Positions 26,592-34,519 of a stretch of 46,559 nucleotides of DNA are shown in pieces. This stretch comes from Nocardiopsis sp. CC223A (GTDB lineage Bacteria; Actinomycetota; Actinomycetes; Streptosporangiales; Streptosporangiaceae). The notes beneath the pieces are model-generated. The model was not told the DNA's origin and searched no databases. It saw nothing but the letters and a program-made list of their open reading frames with translations. The translations under genes were made by a program, and so were the position numbers. The stretch lies in contig NZ_JASFDV010000058.1 of assembly GCF_030766825.1 (NCBI RefSeq), forward strand, positions 1 through 46,559. The letters are read 5' to 3'. Position 1 is the stretch's first letter. Each line of letters begins with the position of its first letter.

Positions 26592-26857
26592 ATGTGGGGG
26601 CGCGGCCACGCCGCACCGACCGGGCGGGCGGTGCCGGGCGAGTACGCGATGCGCTGTGGAGGAAGCGGCGGACGAGCTCACGGCGCTGGAGGCCGACCCG
26701 AGCGTCGGGGGTCTTCTGCCTGAACGACTTCGGCGCCCCGCCCGAGAAGCAGGAAGAGGGCACCGCCATGGTCCACCGCTTCCCCTTCCCGTCCTGCTTC
26801 GAGTCGATCGCGTGCCGGACGGGCAAACCACCGACGTACGAGGGCCGCGGGCCCTAG
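26592..26857 (+). pseudogene. Decayed small gene, coding signal spread over three frames
   Basis: Third-position GC stays high along a path that changes frame twice. The path is 'MWGRGHAAPTGRAVPGEYAM' (from 26592), then 'VEEAADELTALEADPSVG' (from 26656), then 'VFCLNDFGAPPEKQEEGTAM' to a TAG at 26855-26857. The second shift falls in a GGGGG run near 26705. Removing one base at each junction gives one uninterrupted protein of about 87 residues. The family is not recognised. It lies tail to tail with the acidic small protein gene. Either a pseudogene or two sequencing errors. Confidence 0.45.
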
Positions 26858-26883
26858 CGGTCCGGGGCTTTGCACGCTCGGGG

Positions 26884-27006
26884 TCACCAGCCGGTGTCGG
26901 GCTCGTCGGCTTCCAGGGGTGCGAGCACTCCGAAGGTGCCCTCGTCGTCGTAGAAGTGCTCCTCCCCCTCCTCGTACTCGTCCTCCTCGAAGTGCGGCGG
27001 CGCCAT
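26884..27006 (-). CDS. Small acidic protein, 40 residues
   Basis: The ATG at 27004-27006 is preceded by an excellent ribosome site (AGGGGAG, 7 nt spacing). The protein is very acidic, starting 'MAPPHFEEDEYEEGEEHFYD' and ending 'LEADEPDTGW', with about 16 Asp/Glu in 40 residues and no Cys or Lys. Third positions are almost all G or C, as expected for a real gene. No family is recognised. It could be a small regulatory or DNA-mimic protein; a RiPP precursor is less likely because no modifying enzyme is nearby and no core of Cys/Ser/Thr is seen. Confidence 0.6.
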   Translation of the reverse strand: MAPPHFEEDEYEEGEEHFYDDEGTFGVLAPLEADEPDTGW

Positions 27007-27355
27007 GCGTGTACTCCCCTGTCGTCCCGGTCGGCCGTGAGCTGGACGCGGTTTCGGGCAAATGGGTTGTCATAAATGCCTCATATGCCAATAAAAGTCG
27101 TATCCAGCCCTGAAGGGTACCGGGCGCCGGAGTGTGAGTTGGCGCACTGTTTCCGCAGCTCAGGGCTACGTGTTAACACAGATTTCATTTCGACTGGGCA
27201 ACGTCAACCCATTTCTGGCCAGATACGGACAAAGCCACCGGATACTGAAGCGGCAGGGCATTCCCCGGGCGCCGTCATCCCTCCGGCGCCCAGCCGCGCG
27301 CCCGGACCACGGCCGCCGCCCCCTGCCCCACCTTCACCGAGCCCAAGGCACACCC
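27007..27355 (+). promoter_or_regulatory. AT-rich divergent promoter region upstream of the acyltransferase gene
   Basis: A locally AT-rich island spans about 27055-27110 and contains CATATGCC (27082-27089) followed by ATAAAAG. Further on is a perfect 10-bp palindrome GTGTTAACAC (27170-27179). Both suit a promoter and operator for the gene starting at 27356. The leader after the palindrome is about 175 nt and shows no gene. Confidence 0.4.
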
Positions 27356-29494
27356 TTGTCCTCTTCTTCCGTCCAGAGCCCCGTGCTCGACACACTGCGC
27401 ACGCCCGTGTCCCGACGTCGCGACGACATCGAGGGGCTCCGGGCGGTCGCCGCCGTACTGATCGCCGTGTACCACATCTGGTTCGGCACGGTCTCCGGCG
27501 GCGTCGACGTCTTCCTGCTGCTCACCGGCTTCCTCGTCACGGGTTCGATGGTGCGGTCGCTGGAGCGCGACGGCCGCATCGGCATCGGCGCCTTCTGGAG
27601 CCGCACCGTCCGGCGGCTCTTCCCCGCCGGGGCCGTGGTGCTCGCGGCGGTGCTGGCCGGGGCGTTCCTGTTCCTGCCGCGCTCGACGTGGACCGCCGTC
27701 ATCGCCGACGTGCAGGCGGCGGCGCTGTACCACGCCAACTGGCACCTGGCGCTGGGCTCGGTCGACTACATGGCGCGGGACTCCGCCTCCAGCCCCGTCC
27801 AGCACTTCTGGTCTCTGGGCGTGCAGGGGCAGTTCTACCTGCTGTGGCCGCTGCTGCTCACCCTCGTCGCCCTGGTGGCCGTGCGGTCGGGCGGCCGGGT
27901 GCGGACCGCCGCGACGGGCGCCGTCGCGGCGGTGTTCGCGCTGTCGTTCGGGTACTCGCTGTGGATCACCGCCGCCGAGCCGACCTGGGCCTACTTCGAC
28001 ACCGGCGCCCGCCTGTGGGAGCCCGCCCTGGGCGGTCTGCTGGCCCTGTTCCTGCCCCGTCTGCGGCTGCCCCGTGTGGTGCGCCTGGTCGCGGGCTGGA
28101 TCGGCCTGATCGCCCTCATCGCCTGCGGCGCGGTCATCGGGGACTCGCTCCCCTACCCCGGGTTCGCCTCACTGTGGCCGGTGCTGGCCGCGGTCCTCGT
28201 CCTGGTCGCGGGCGCCGGGGACGGCCGGTGGTCCGCCGGCCGGCTGCTGGGACTGCCCCCGCTGGTGTGGCTGGGCAAGCACTCGTTCCCGCTGTTCCTG
28301 TGGCACTGGCCGGTGCTCGTCTTCTACCTGGAGGTCACGAACCGGGTGAAGCCGTCGATGACCGGCGGCCTGCTGGTGCTGGGCACGTCCCTGGCCGCCG
28401 CCCTGGCCACCTCGTGGATCCTCGAAGGCGGCATCGACCGGGTGCTGCGCGACCGGCGGGCGCCGTCGTGGTCGCTGGCCGCGGGCGTGCTGTTCGCGGT
28501 TCCGGTGCTGGTGGGCTCCCTGGCCTGGGGCGCGGGCATCGAGCACGAGCGGGAGGTGCGCGCCCGGCTCAGCGACGACCCGACCGCCTACCCCGGCGCC
28601 GCCGTGCACCTGAGCCCGGAGCTGGCGGCGAACCTGCCGTCGCTGCCGGTGTATCCGGACACCACCACGGTCAAGCAGGACACCATCGCGCAGACCAGCG
28701 AGTGCAACGTGACCATCCCCTCCACCGAGCTGATCTCCTGCGAGTTCGGCGACGTGGACTCGGAGTACACCCTGGTCCTCACCGGCAGCTCGCACGCCCG
28801 CCACTGGTTCCAGGCGCTGCGGCCCATCGCCGAACACCACGGGTGGCGGCTGGTCATCATGACCAAGAACGCCTGCCAGTTCAGCTCCGCGGAGCAGGAG
28901 TTCGAGGGCGAGGTGTACGAGGAGTGCACCGCCTGGAACGACCAGGTCGCCTGGGAGATCGAGGAGATGGCACCGGACGCGGTGTTCGGGATGGGCACCA
29001 TCACCCAGCAGGGCGACGGATCGCTGGAGCACGTGCCCGCCGGGTTCGTGCAGCGGTGGGAGTGGCTGGAGGGGCTGGGCGTCGACGTGGTCGCGGTCCG
29101 CGACACCCCCCGCTTCTCGTTCGACGTGGCCGACTGCGTCGACCGCGGCGGCCGCTGTGCCCAGGACCGGGCGTACACGATGGCCGAGTCGTCCCCGCTG
29201 GCGGCCGCCGCCGAGGCCGGCGACCTGCCGGGCAACGTGCGGACCGTGGACCTGACCGACTACCTGTGCGGCGAGACGGAGTGCCCGGGGGTGATCGGCA
29301 ACCAGCTGGCCTACTACGACGACAACCACTTCTCGTTCGCGTTCTCGTCGTCGCTGTCGGTCCTGCTGGAGCCGCTGCTGCTGGAGGCGCTGCCCGACGC
29401 ACCGGTGGCCGACACCACCCTCGCCGATCACACCTTCGCCCGCATCGGCGGCCTCGAAGAGGTCGCCGCCGAACCGGCCGCCACCATCCGCTGA
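27356..29494 (+). CDS. OafA/YrhL-type membrane O-acyltransferase fused to an SGNH domain
   Basis: 712 residues from TTG 27356 (AAGG 7 nt upstream); longer in-frame starts would add low-complexity sequence. Residues about 22-380 are an acyltransferase-3 membrane domain with about ten helices, opening with 'DDIEGLRAVAAVLIAVYHIW' and including 'QHFWSLGVQGQFYLLWP'. Residues about 465-690 are an SGNH/GDSL-like domain with 'LTGSSHARHW' (S479, replacing GDSH) and the D655-x-x-H658 pair in 'YDDNHFSF'. The known OatA and OafA enzymes pass an acyl group across the membrane and attach it to a cell-surface glycan. Here the acceptor is probably teichoic or teichulosonic acid. It is convergent with the next gene, 20 bp apart. 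Confidence 0.88.
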   Translation: MSSSSVQSPVLDTLRTPVSRRRDDIEGLRAVAAVLIAVYHIWFGTVSGGVDVFLLLTGFLVTGSMVRSLERDGRIGIGAFWSRTVRRLFPAGAVVLAAVLAGAFLFLPRSTWTAVIADVQAAALYHANWHLALGSVDYMARDSASSPVQHFWSLGVQGQFYLLWPLLLTLVALVAVRSGGRVRTAATGAVAAVFALSFGYSLWITAAEPTWAYFDTGARLWEPALGGLLALFLPRLRLPRVVRLVAGWIGLIALIACGAVIGDSLPYPGFASLWPVLAAVLVLVAGAGDGRWSAGRLLGLPPLVWLGKHSFPLFLWHWPVLVFYLEVTNRVKPSMTGGLLVLGTSLAAALATSWILEGGIDRVLRDRRAPSWSLAAGVLFAVPVLVGSLAWGAGIEHEREVRARLSDDPTAYPGAAVHLSPELAANLPSLPVYPDTTTVKQDTIAQTSECNVTIPSTELISCEFGDVDSEYTLVLTGSSHARHWFQALRPIAEHHGWRLVIMTKNACQFSSAEQEFEGEVYEECTAWNDQVAWEIEEMAPDAVFGMGTITQQGDGSLEHVPAGFVQRWEWLEGLGVDVVAVRDTPRFSFDVADCVDRGGRCAQDRAYTMAESSPLAAAAEAGDLPGNVRTVDLTDYLCGETECPGVIGNQLAYYDDNHFSFAFSSSLSVLLEPLLLEALPDAPVADTTLADHTFARIGGLEEVAAEPAATIR

Positions 29495-29514
29495 CGGCCC
29501 CGGGCGGAGCCGGG

Positions 29515-30711
29515 TCAGGGAGTGTTCCAGGGGGCGCGGGGGCCCTGGCGGAGCAGGGACGGGGCGGCGCCGAGGTCGGCCAGCACCCGGCGGCGGGCGC
29601 GGCGGTGCGCCCCCGCATCGAGCAGGGCCGGGCGGGCCGGGAGGTCGCCGAGCCGGGCGCGGTGGACCAGCACCGCCAGGCGGCGGGTCCAGTCCTCCCG
29701 CTCGGGCGGGTGGAAGTGGTTCTCCCGCGCCCACGCCGGGTAGGGCGCCCGGAAGCGCAGGGCGCGCAGGTCGTCGAGGGTCCCGAAGACGCCTCCGTCC
29801 TGGAACACCGTCGCCCCCGGGTCCTCGCCGACGTCGCCCAGGACGATCACCGGGATGTCCAGGGCGACGGCCTCCAGTGCCGCCGGGGAGCCGACGGTGA
29901 TCAGGCCGCGGGCCCGGTCCAGCTGGTCGGCGACCGGCCCGGGGCGGAAGAGCACCGTGTGGTCGTGGACCCGCCCGGCGGCGACCAGGCCGCGCCACAG
30001 TTCCGCGTAGTCGCCGCCCGGCGCCTCGGTCCGCCGTTCGCCCGGGCACACCACGACCTCCAGGTCGGAGCGGCTCTCGGCCAGGTCGGCCAGCGCCTCC
30101 AGGATGCGCTCGCGCTGTCGCGTGGTGCCCGGGAACCGGTCCTGGGCGGCGAACACGACCCGGTGCGGGCGCCCCCGGCGGCGTTCGCGGGCCGTGGGCA
30201 GCGGCAGCCCCGCCAGGGCGACCCCGGTGCCCACCCCGAGCTTCTCGCCCAGCTCGGAGAACGCGGCGACCTCCCGCAGGCTGTGCAGGACCAGCAGGTC
30301 GGTGCGGGCCCGGTGGAGCCACTCGTGTTCCCCCGCGGGCAGGGCGGGCCCGGGCAGGGTGGAGACCACCACGGGTCGGCGCCGACCCGTCGGCAGGATG
30401 TCGCCCAGGGCGTCGGTGACCCGGGCGGTGCAGTTGAGCATGACGACGTCGGGCACCCGGCGGCGGATCAGGCGGCGCAGTTCGGGCAGGGTCAGAACGG
30501 GGACCCGGCGGCCCGCCAGCCCGCTGTCGGCGACGGCCCGGCGCAGCTGCGCGGGCGCCGGGGTGATCGGTGACCGCACGACGGCGAGGCCGACGGTGTG
30601 ACCGTGGCCGGGCAGGGCGTCGAACATGGCCGCGGACAGGCGAACGTACGGTTCGGAGTCCGCAACGGCCACGACCGTCAGGTCCATGCCGCCGAGGTCG
30701 GGGTCGGTCAC
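29515..30711 (-). CDS. DUF6716-type putative glycosyltransferase (copy 1)
   Basis: 398 residues from GTG 30709-30711, chosen for the AGGAGG ribosome site just upstream. The start 'MDLTVVAVADSEPYVRLSAA' (from residue 9), 'VVMLNCTA', 'LVLHSLREVAAF', 'VVFAAQDRFPG', 'VVVCPGERR' and 'LITVGSPAALEAVALDIPVIVL' follow the pattern of a GT-B-like fold. The paralogue at 38990-40261 shares all these blocks. The DUF6716 name is from memory of actinobacterial proteins often found with sialic-acid genes. It probably transfers a sugar to the wall or surface glycan; donor and acceptor are unknown. It stands alone, convergent with the acyltransferase gene. Confidence 0.75.
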   Translation of the reverse strand: MTDPDLGGMDLTVVAVADSEPYVRLSAAMFDALPGHGHTVGLAVVRSPITPAPAQLRRAVADSGLAGRRVPVLTLPELRRLIRRRVPDVVMLNCTARVTDALGDILPTGRRRPVVVSTLPGPALPAGEHEWLHRARTDLLVLHSLREVAAFSELGEKLGVGTGVALAGLPLPTARERRRGRPHRVVFAAQDRFPGTTRQRERILEALADLAESRSDLEVVVCPGERRTEAPGGDYAELWRGLVAAGRVHDHTVLFRPGPVADQLDRARGLITVGSPAALEAVALDIPVIVLGDVGEDPGATVFQDGGVFGTLDDLRALRFRAPYPAWARENHFHPPEREDWTRRLAVLVHRARLGDLPARPALLDAGAHRRARRRVLADLGAAPSLLRQGPRAPWNTP

Positions 30712-30796
30712 GTCGGTCCTCCTGGATGGGTCCGCGCGGCACCGGGAACGCCGACGGGGCCGCGGTGGGTTCGGGATACGCCGACAGACTACACAC

Positions 30797-30812
30797 CCGA
30801 AGTATTCGCCCG
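30797..30812 (-). promoter_or_regulatory. Sequence element shared with the other minus-strand glycosyltransferase operon
   Basis: CGGGCGAATACTTCGG (minus strand), about 86 bp upstream of the DUF6716 start. A close variant, CGGGCGTACTTCGG, lies about 71 bp upstream of the GT52-like gene (41329-41342). The tracts downstream also share GTG..GT.GTC. It could be a common promoter or operator element. Confidence 0.3.
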
Positions 30813-30949
30813 GATACCCTTCGAAGTAATGGCTGTTCGTGCGGGTGGTCATCATCTCCCCTGGAGGAATCGGGCCCCGATCGAACCGCCGCGCTCACCG
30901 GCCGCGTTGATCGCTGTGCAAACGGACCGACGAAGCACGGGGGATGTGC

Positions 30950-32419
30950 ATGGCCGCAGTCGAGGGAGTGGGGACCGCCGCCGGGGACGGCCGGCCGCCG
31001 GAGGCCTCGCCACCGGATCCGGCGCCGCCGGAGGCGGTGGCACCGGAGGTCGGGCGCACTGCGCCGCGCCAACGCCTGCCCGGCGTGGACACGGCGCGGG
31101 GCATCGCCCTGCTCGGGGTCTTCATCGCGCACATGGGGGTGCCGCTGACCCTGCTGCTGACCGGGGCGCCCGACATCGACGCCGTCTGGGACGAGGGCCG
31201 CTCCGGTCCCGGGATGCTCGTCGTGGAGCTGGTGTCGGGTGCGGTGAGCGGCCGCTCGGCGGCGCTGTTCGCGTTCCTGGCCGGGGTGTCCCTGGTGCTG
31301 CTGGCCGGACGCACCCGGCCCGGGACACGCGTGGAGCGCAACCGGGTGCGGGTCCGGGTGGCGGTGCGGGCGCTGCTGCTGATCGCCGTCGGGTACGGCC
31401 TGGCGACGCTGGGGTCGCTGTCGGTGATCCTGCACTTCTACGGGCTGTTCTTCCTGCTGGCGATCCCCGTGCTGTGGCTGCGCACCCGCCACCTGGCGGT
31501 GCTGGCCGTGGCGGTGGCCCTGATCGGCCCGCAGGCGACGCTGGCCGCCCAGGAGGCACAGGCCGGGTTCGGCTGGTTCGGCGGCGGGTCCGTCGAGGAG
31601 GAGTGGACGCCCGAGGAGGAGGCGGAGTGGGAGGCCACCTGGGGCGACCCCGAGTGGGTGGAGGAGAAGGAGGCGTACTGGGCCTCCCTGGAGGAGAGCG
31701 ACAAGGACCCCTTCGCCGAGGAGGAGTTCGCCGAGGACATGCCGCTGTTCTCCCTCGGGATGCTGGAGAGCCCGCTGGACCTGCTGGTGTTCGGCCTGTA
31801 CCCGGCGACGGTGTTCCTCGCCTACGTCCTGGCGGGGATGGCGGCCGCCCGCACCGGGCTGCGCTCGCGGAGGGTGCGCTGGTGGCTGGTGGGCGGCGGG
31901 GCCGGGCTGGCCGTACTGGGCTACGGGTCGTCCTGGCTGCTGCTGGGGCCGCTGGCCCGGTTCCTGCCCGGTGAGGACGGGTACTCGCCGTGGCGGACGG
32001 CACTGGAGGCCTACTCCCACGGCAACACCACCTTCGAGGTGGCGGGCAACACCGGGGTGGCGATGGCCGTGCTGGGCCTGTGCCTGCTGCTCGCCGGGAC
32101 GCGGCCGATGCGCGTCGTGCTCTACCCGGTGGCGGCCATGGGCGCGATGACCCTCACCCTGTACACCGCGCACGGGGTCGTGCTGTGGGCGGTGTTCGGC
32201 GGGCTCCTGCCCGGGTGGGCCGGCTGGGTGGAGACCTACACGGTGGAGGCCGTCCTGGTGTTCTCGCTGGTGTTCGCCACGGTGTGGCGGCTCACCCTGG
32301 GCGCCGGGCCGATGGAGCGGCCGGTCACCGCCGCCGCCCGGGCGGTCGCCCGGTGGGTCGTGCGCGATCGGGCCGTACCGCCGCGGGAGGGCGCGAACAC
32401 GGTCGGGCCCGCGGCCTGA
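30950..32419 (+). CDS. DUF418-family multi-span membrane protein
   Basis: 489 residues from ATG 30950, preferred over ATG 30944 because the GGGGG at 30939-30943 then has proper spacing. The N-terminal 40 residues are Pro/Ala-rich. 'RLPGVDTARGIALLGVFIAH' (about 42-61) opens the membrane domain as in DUF418/YeiB and heparan-acetyltransferase-like families. About ten helices follow, ending with 'MGAMTLTLYTAHGVVLWAVF'. Residues about 200-265 are a very acidic Glu/Trp-rich insert between helices, which is unusual for the family. It may be an acyltransferase or transporter of surface-glycan precursors; no catalytic residue can be named. It is transcribed alone and followed by a strong stem-loop. 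Confidence 0.75.
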   Translation: MAAVEGVGTAAGDGRPPEASPPDPAPPEAVAPEVGRTAPRQRLPGVDTARGIALLGVFIAHMGVPLTLLLTGAPDIDAVWDEGRSGPGMLVVELVSGAVSGRSAALFAFLAGVSLVLLAGRTRPGTRVERNRVRVRVAVRALLLIAVGYGLATLGSLSVILHFYGLFFLLAIPVLWLRTRHLAVLAVAVALIGPQATLAAQEAQAGFGWFGGGSVEEEWTPEEEAEWEATWGDPEWVEEKEAYWASLEESDKDPFAEEEFAEDMPLFSLGMLESPLDLLVFGLYPATVFLAYVLAGMAAARTGLRSRRVRWWLVGGGAGLAVLGYGSSWLLLGPLARFLPGEDGYSPWRTALEAYSHGNTTFEVAGNTGVAMAVLGLCLLLAGTRPMRVVLYPVAAMGAMTLTLYTAHGVVLWAVFGGLLPGWAGWVETYTVEAVLVFSLVFATVWRLTLGAGPMERPVTAAARAVARWVVRDRAVPPREGANTVGPAA

Positions 32420-32424
32420 CGCGA

Positions 32425-32454
32425 CGGAGGCCGCCCCGGTCGGGGCGGCCTCCG
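32425..32454. terminator. Bidirectional stem-loop between DUF418 and crotonase genes
   Basis: A perfect 13-bp stem CGGAGGCCGCCCC with its complement and loop GGTC, between two converging genes. It has no T-run on either side. Confidence 0.75.
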
Positions 32455-32476
32455 GATCGCCGTGCCGGTGGCGGGG

Positions 32477-33241
32477 CTACTCGCCCTTCCACACGGGGGC
32501 GCGCTTCTCGGCGAAGGCCGCCGCGCCCTCCATGGCGTCCTGGCTGACGAAGACCGGGCCCGCCAGCTCGTTCTGCTTCTCCCACATCTGGGAGGTGGAC
32601 CAGTCGTCGGACTCGGTGATGATCTGCTTGGAGATCCGCACCGCGAGCGGACCGTTGGCGGCGATCCGCGCGGCCAGCTCCCTGGCACCCTCCAGGGCAC
32701 CGCCCTGGCCGGTGACCCGGTTGACCAGGCCCAGTTCGGCCAGGCGCGGGGCGTCGACGAAGTCGCCGGTCAGGGCGAACTCCATGGCCAGGTTGCGCGG
32801 GATGCGGTGGTGCAGGCGCAGCAGGCCGCCCGCGCCGGCGACCAGGCCGCGCTTGGCCTCGGGGATGCCGAACTTCGCATCCTCGGCGGCCACGACCAGG
32901 TCGCAGGCGAGCACCGCCTCGAACCCGCCGGCCAGGGCGTAGCCCTCGACCGCGGCGATCAGCGGCTTCTTGGGCGGGGCCTCGGCGAAGCCGCCGAACC
33001 CGCGGCCCTCGACCAGCGGGACCTCGCCCTTCATGAACGCCTTCAGGTCCATCCCGGCGCAGAACGTGCCGCCCGCGCCGGTGATGATGCCCACCGCCAG
33101 GTCCTTGCGCGCGTCCAGGTCGTCGAGTGCCTCGGCGATCCCGCGGGCGACCGCGGCGTTCACCGCGTTCTTGGCCCGGGGCCGGTTGATGGTGATGACG
33201 GCGACGCCGTCCTCGGCCGTGTAGAGAACCTCGTCGGACAC
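32477..33241 (-). CDS. Crotonase-family enoyl-CoA hydratase/isomerase
   Basis: 254 residues, the standard length for the family. The oxyanion-hole segment 'GTFCAGMDLKAF' (about 58-69), 'AAVEGYALAGGFEAVLACDL' (about 95-114) and 'FGIPEAKRGLVAGAGG' (about 123-138) are typical of fatty-acid enoyl-CoA hydratases; the Glu in 'GGFEAVLACD' and 'PEAKRG' occupy the catalytic Glu positions. It probably hydrates 2-enoyl-CoA during beta-oxidation. It lies 9 bp after the SDR gene, in the order dehydrogenase then hydratase, so the two likely serve one acyl-CoA degradation step. Confidence 0.88.
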   Translation of the reverse strand: MSDEVLYTAEDGVAVITINRPRAKNAVNAAVARGIAEALDDLDARKDLAVGIITGAGGTFCAGMDLKAFMKGEVPLVEGRGFGGFAEAPPKKPLIAAVEGYALAGGFEAVLACDLVVAAEDAKFGIPEAKRGLVAGAGGLLRLHHRIPRNLAMEFALTGDFVDAPRLAELGLVNRVTGQGGALEGARELAARIAANGPLAVRISKQIITESDDWSTSQMWEKQNELAGPVFVSQDAMEGAAAFAEKRAPVWKGE

Positions 33242-33250
33242 GGTGTCCCC

Positions 33251-34024
33251 CTACTTGGGCGGCATGCGGAGGGCGCCGTCGATGCGGACGACCTCACCGT
33301 TGATGTAGCTGACCTCCAGCAGGGTGCGGGCCAGCTTGGCGAACTCGGCGGCGGTGCCCAGGCGCTTGGGGAAGGGCACCGGGGCGGCCAGGCGCTGCTT
33401 GAACTGCTCGGACGCCTCGCCCTCGCCGTAGATGGGGGTCTCCAGGATGCCGGGGGCGATCGTGTTGACCGTGATGCCGACGGCCGCGAGGTCGCGGGCC
33501 GCGGGCAGGGTCATGCCGATGACGCCGCCCTTGGAGGAGGAGTAGGCGATCTGGCCGATCTGGCCCTCGATGCCGGCCAGGGAGGCGGTGTTGACGATGG
33601 AACCGCGCTCGCCGTCCTCGTTGACCGGCTCGGTCTTGGCGATCTCGGCCGCGGACAGCCGCAGCACGTTGAAGGTGCCGATGAGGTTGACCTGGATGAC
33701 CTTCTGGTAGCTGGCCAGGTCGTGGGGGTTGCCGGACTTGTCGACGGTGCGGGTGGCCCAGCCGATGCCCGCGCAGGACACCGCGACCCGGAAGGGGGCA
33801 CCGGTGTCGACGGCGGCCTGGACGGCGGCCTTGACCTGCTCTTCGTCGGAGACGTCGGTCGCGACGAAGACGCCGCCGATCTCCTTGGCGATGGCCTCGC
33901 CGCGTTCGGCGTTGAGGTCGGCGACGACGACGGTGGCACCGGCGGAGGCGAGTTCCCTGGCGGTGGCCTCACCGAGGCCACTCGCGCCGCCCGAGACGAG
34001 GGCGGAGATTCCGTTGAGATCCAT
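33251..34024 (-). CDS. Short-chain dehydrogenase, probable 3-hydroxyacyl-CoA dehydrogenase
   Basis: 257 residues from ATG 34022-34024, where the SDR fold begins ('MDLNGISALVSGGASGLGEA'). The nucleotide loop is 'SGGASGLG'. 'IVNTASLAG' and 'IAYSSSKGGVIGM' supply the catalytic Ser, Tyr and Lys (Y and K of YxxxK). 'FRVAVSCAGIGWATRTV' and 'ILETPIYGEG' resemble type-10 17-beta-hydroxysteroid/3-hydroxyacyl-CoA dehydrogenases. It probably oxidises the product of the neighbouring enoyl-CoA hydratase with NAD. The ribosome site is weak; an in-frame GTG ten codons upstream is the alternative. Confidence 0.85.
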   Translation of the reverse strand: MDLNGISALVSGGASGLGEATARELASAGATVVVADLNAERGEAIAKEIGGVFVATDVSDEEQVKAAVQAAVDTGAPFRVAVSCAGIGWATRTVDKSGNPHDLASYQKVIQVNLIGTFNVLRLSAAEIAKTEPVNEDGERGSIVNTASLAGIEGQIGQIAYSSSKGGVIGMTLPAARDLAAVGITVNTIAPGILETPIYGEGEASEQFKQRLAAPVPFPKRLGTAAEFAKLARTLLEVSYINGEVVRIDGALRMPPK

Positions 34025-34519
34025 GGGCCGCACTCTACAGAGGATGTGACCCACGCACTAGAACCGGGTTCGGTCAATCACCCCCGGCCTCTTCGCCGAC
34101 CGGGGCCGCCCGCCCGCCGGAAGCCCCGCCGCGAGCCGAATGTGATGCATGACACACCAGGAAATATGCAACGACAAGGGTCCGGCGACCCCTCGGACAG
34201 GGTGGAACATAACAAATTCATATATGCCGTAAACCAAACGGCGAACCTAGGAGTGTCGAGCAGGGAACCCGGTACCATCAGGGCATTCGAGAACCCTCCG
34301 GAGTTCCACGGTAAACCTTTGAAACCAGCGGGCAACACAGACGCCAACTGGAGAAAAGCCTTGCCGGGAAGGCGTAGCCGACCGTAGGCGGACGGTCACA
34401 GAACCACCGAAGCCGGGGCGTGCGATAAACAAGAAGCGCCCATCCGATGCAATCGGCATAATCGACCCGGGCGCCCCCGCACCACCCTTCCCTCCCTCGT
34501 CGACCCCTGGAGTTGTGCT
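34025..34519 (+). promoter_or_regulatory. Long AT-rich leader of the nonulosonic-acid operon
   Basis: 495 bp without a gene. An AT-rich island at about 34195-34240 contains CATATATGCC (34219-34228) followed by GTAAAC, a likely promoter. The transcribed leader would be near 270 nt and holds two adjacent hairpins: GCCTT/AAGGC with a 6-nt loop (34358-34373) and GACCGT/ACGGTC with a 6-nt loop (34380-34397). The coding start at 34520 is a TTG with GGAG 8 nt upstream. Translational or attenuation control is possible. Confidence 0.4.

Noticed and set aside
26769..26857. An independent 29-residue peptide starting at the ATG at 26769
   Set aside because: It is in frame with clearly coding sequence upstream, so it is more likely the end of the decayed gene than a separate peptide.
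28169..32173. A very long open frame on the minus strand (over 1300 codons) opposite the acyltransferase, DUF6716 and DUF418 genes
   Set aside because: Low-complexity Arg/Gly/His/Pro sequence with the reversed codon bias of the real genes; it spans three unrelated transcription units and shows no family motif.
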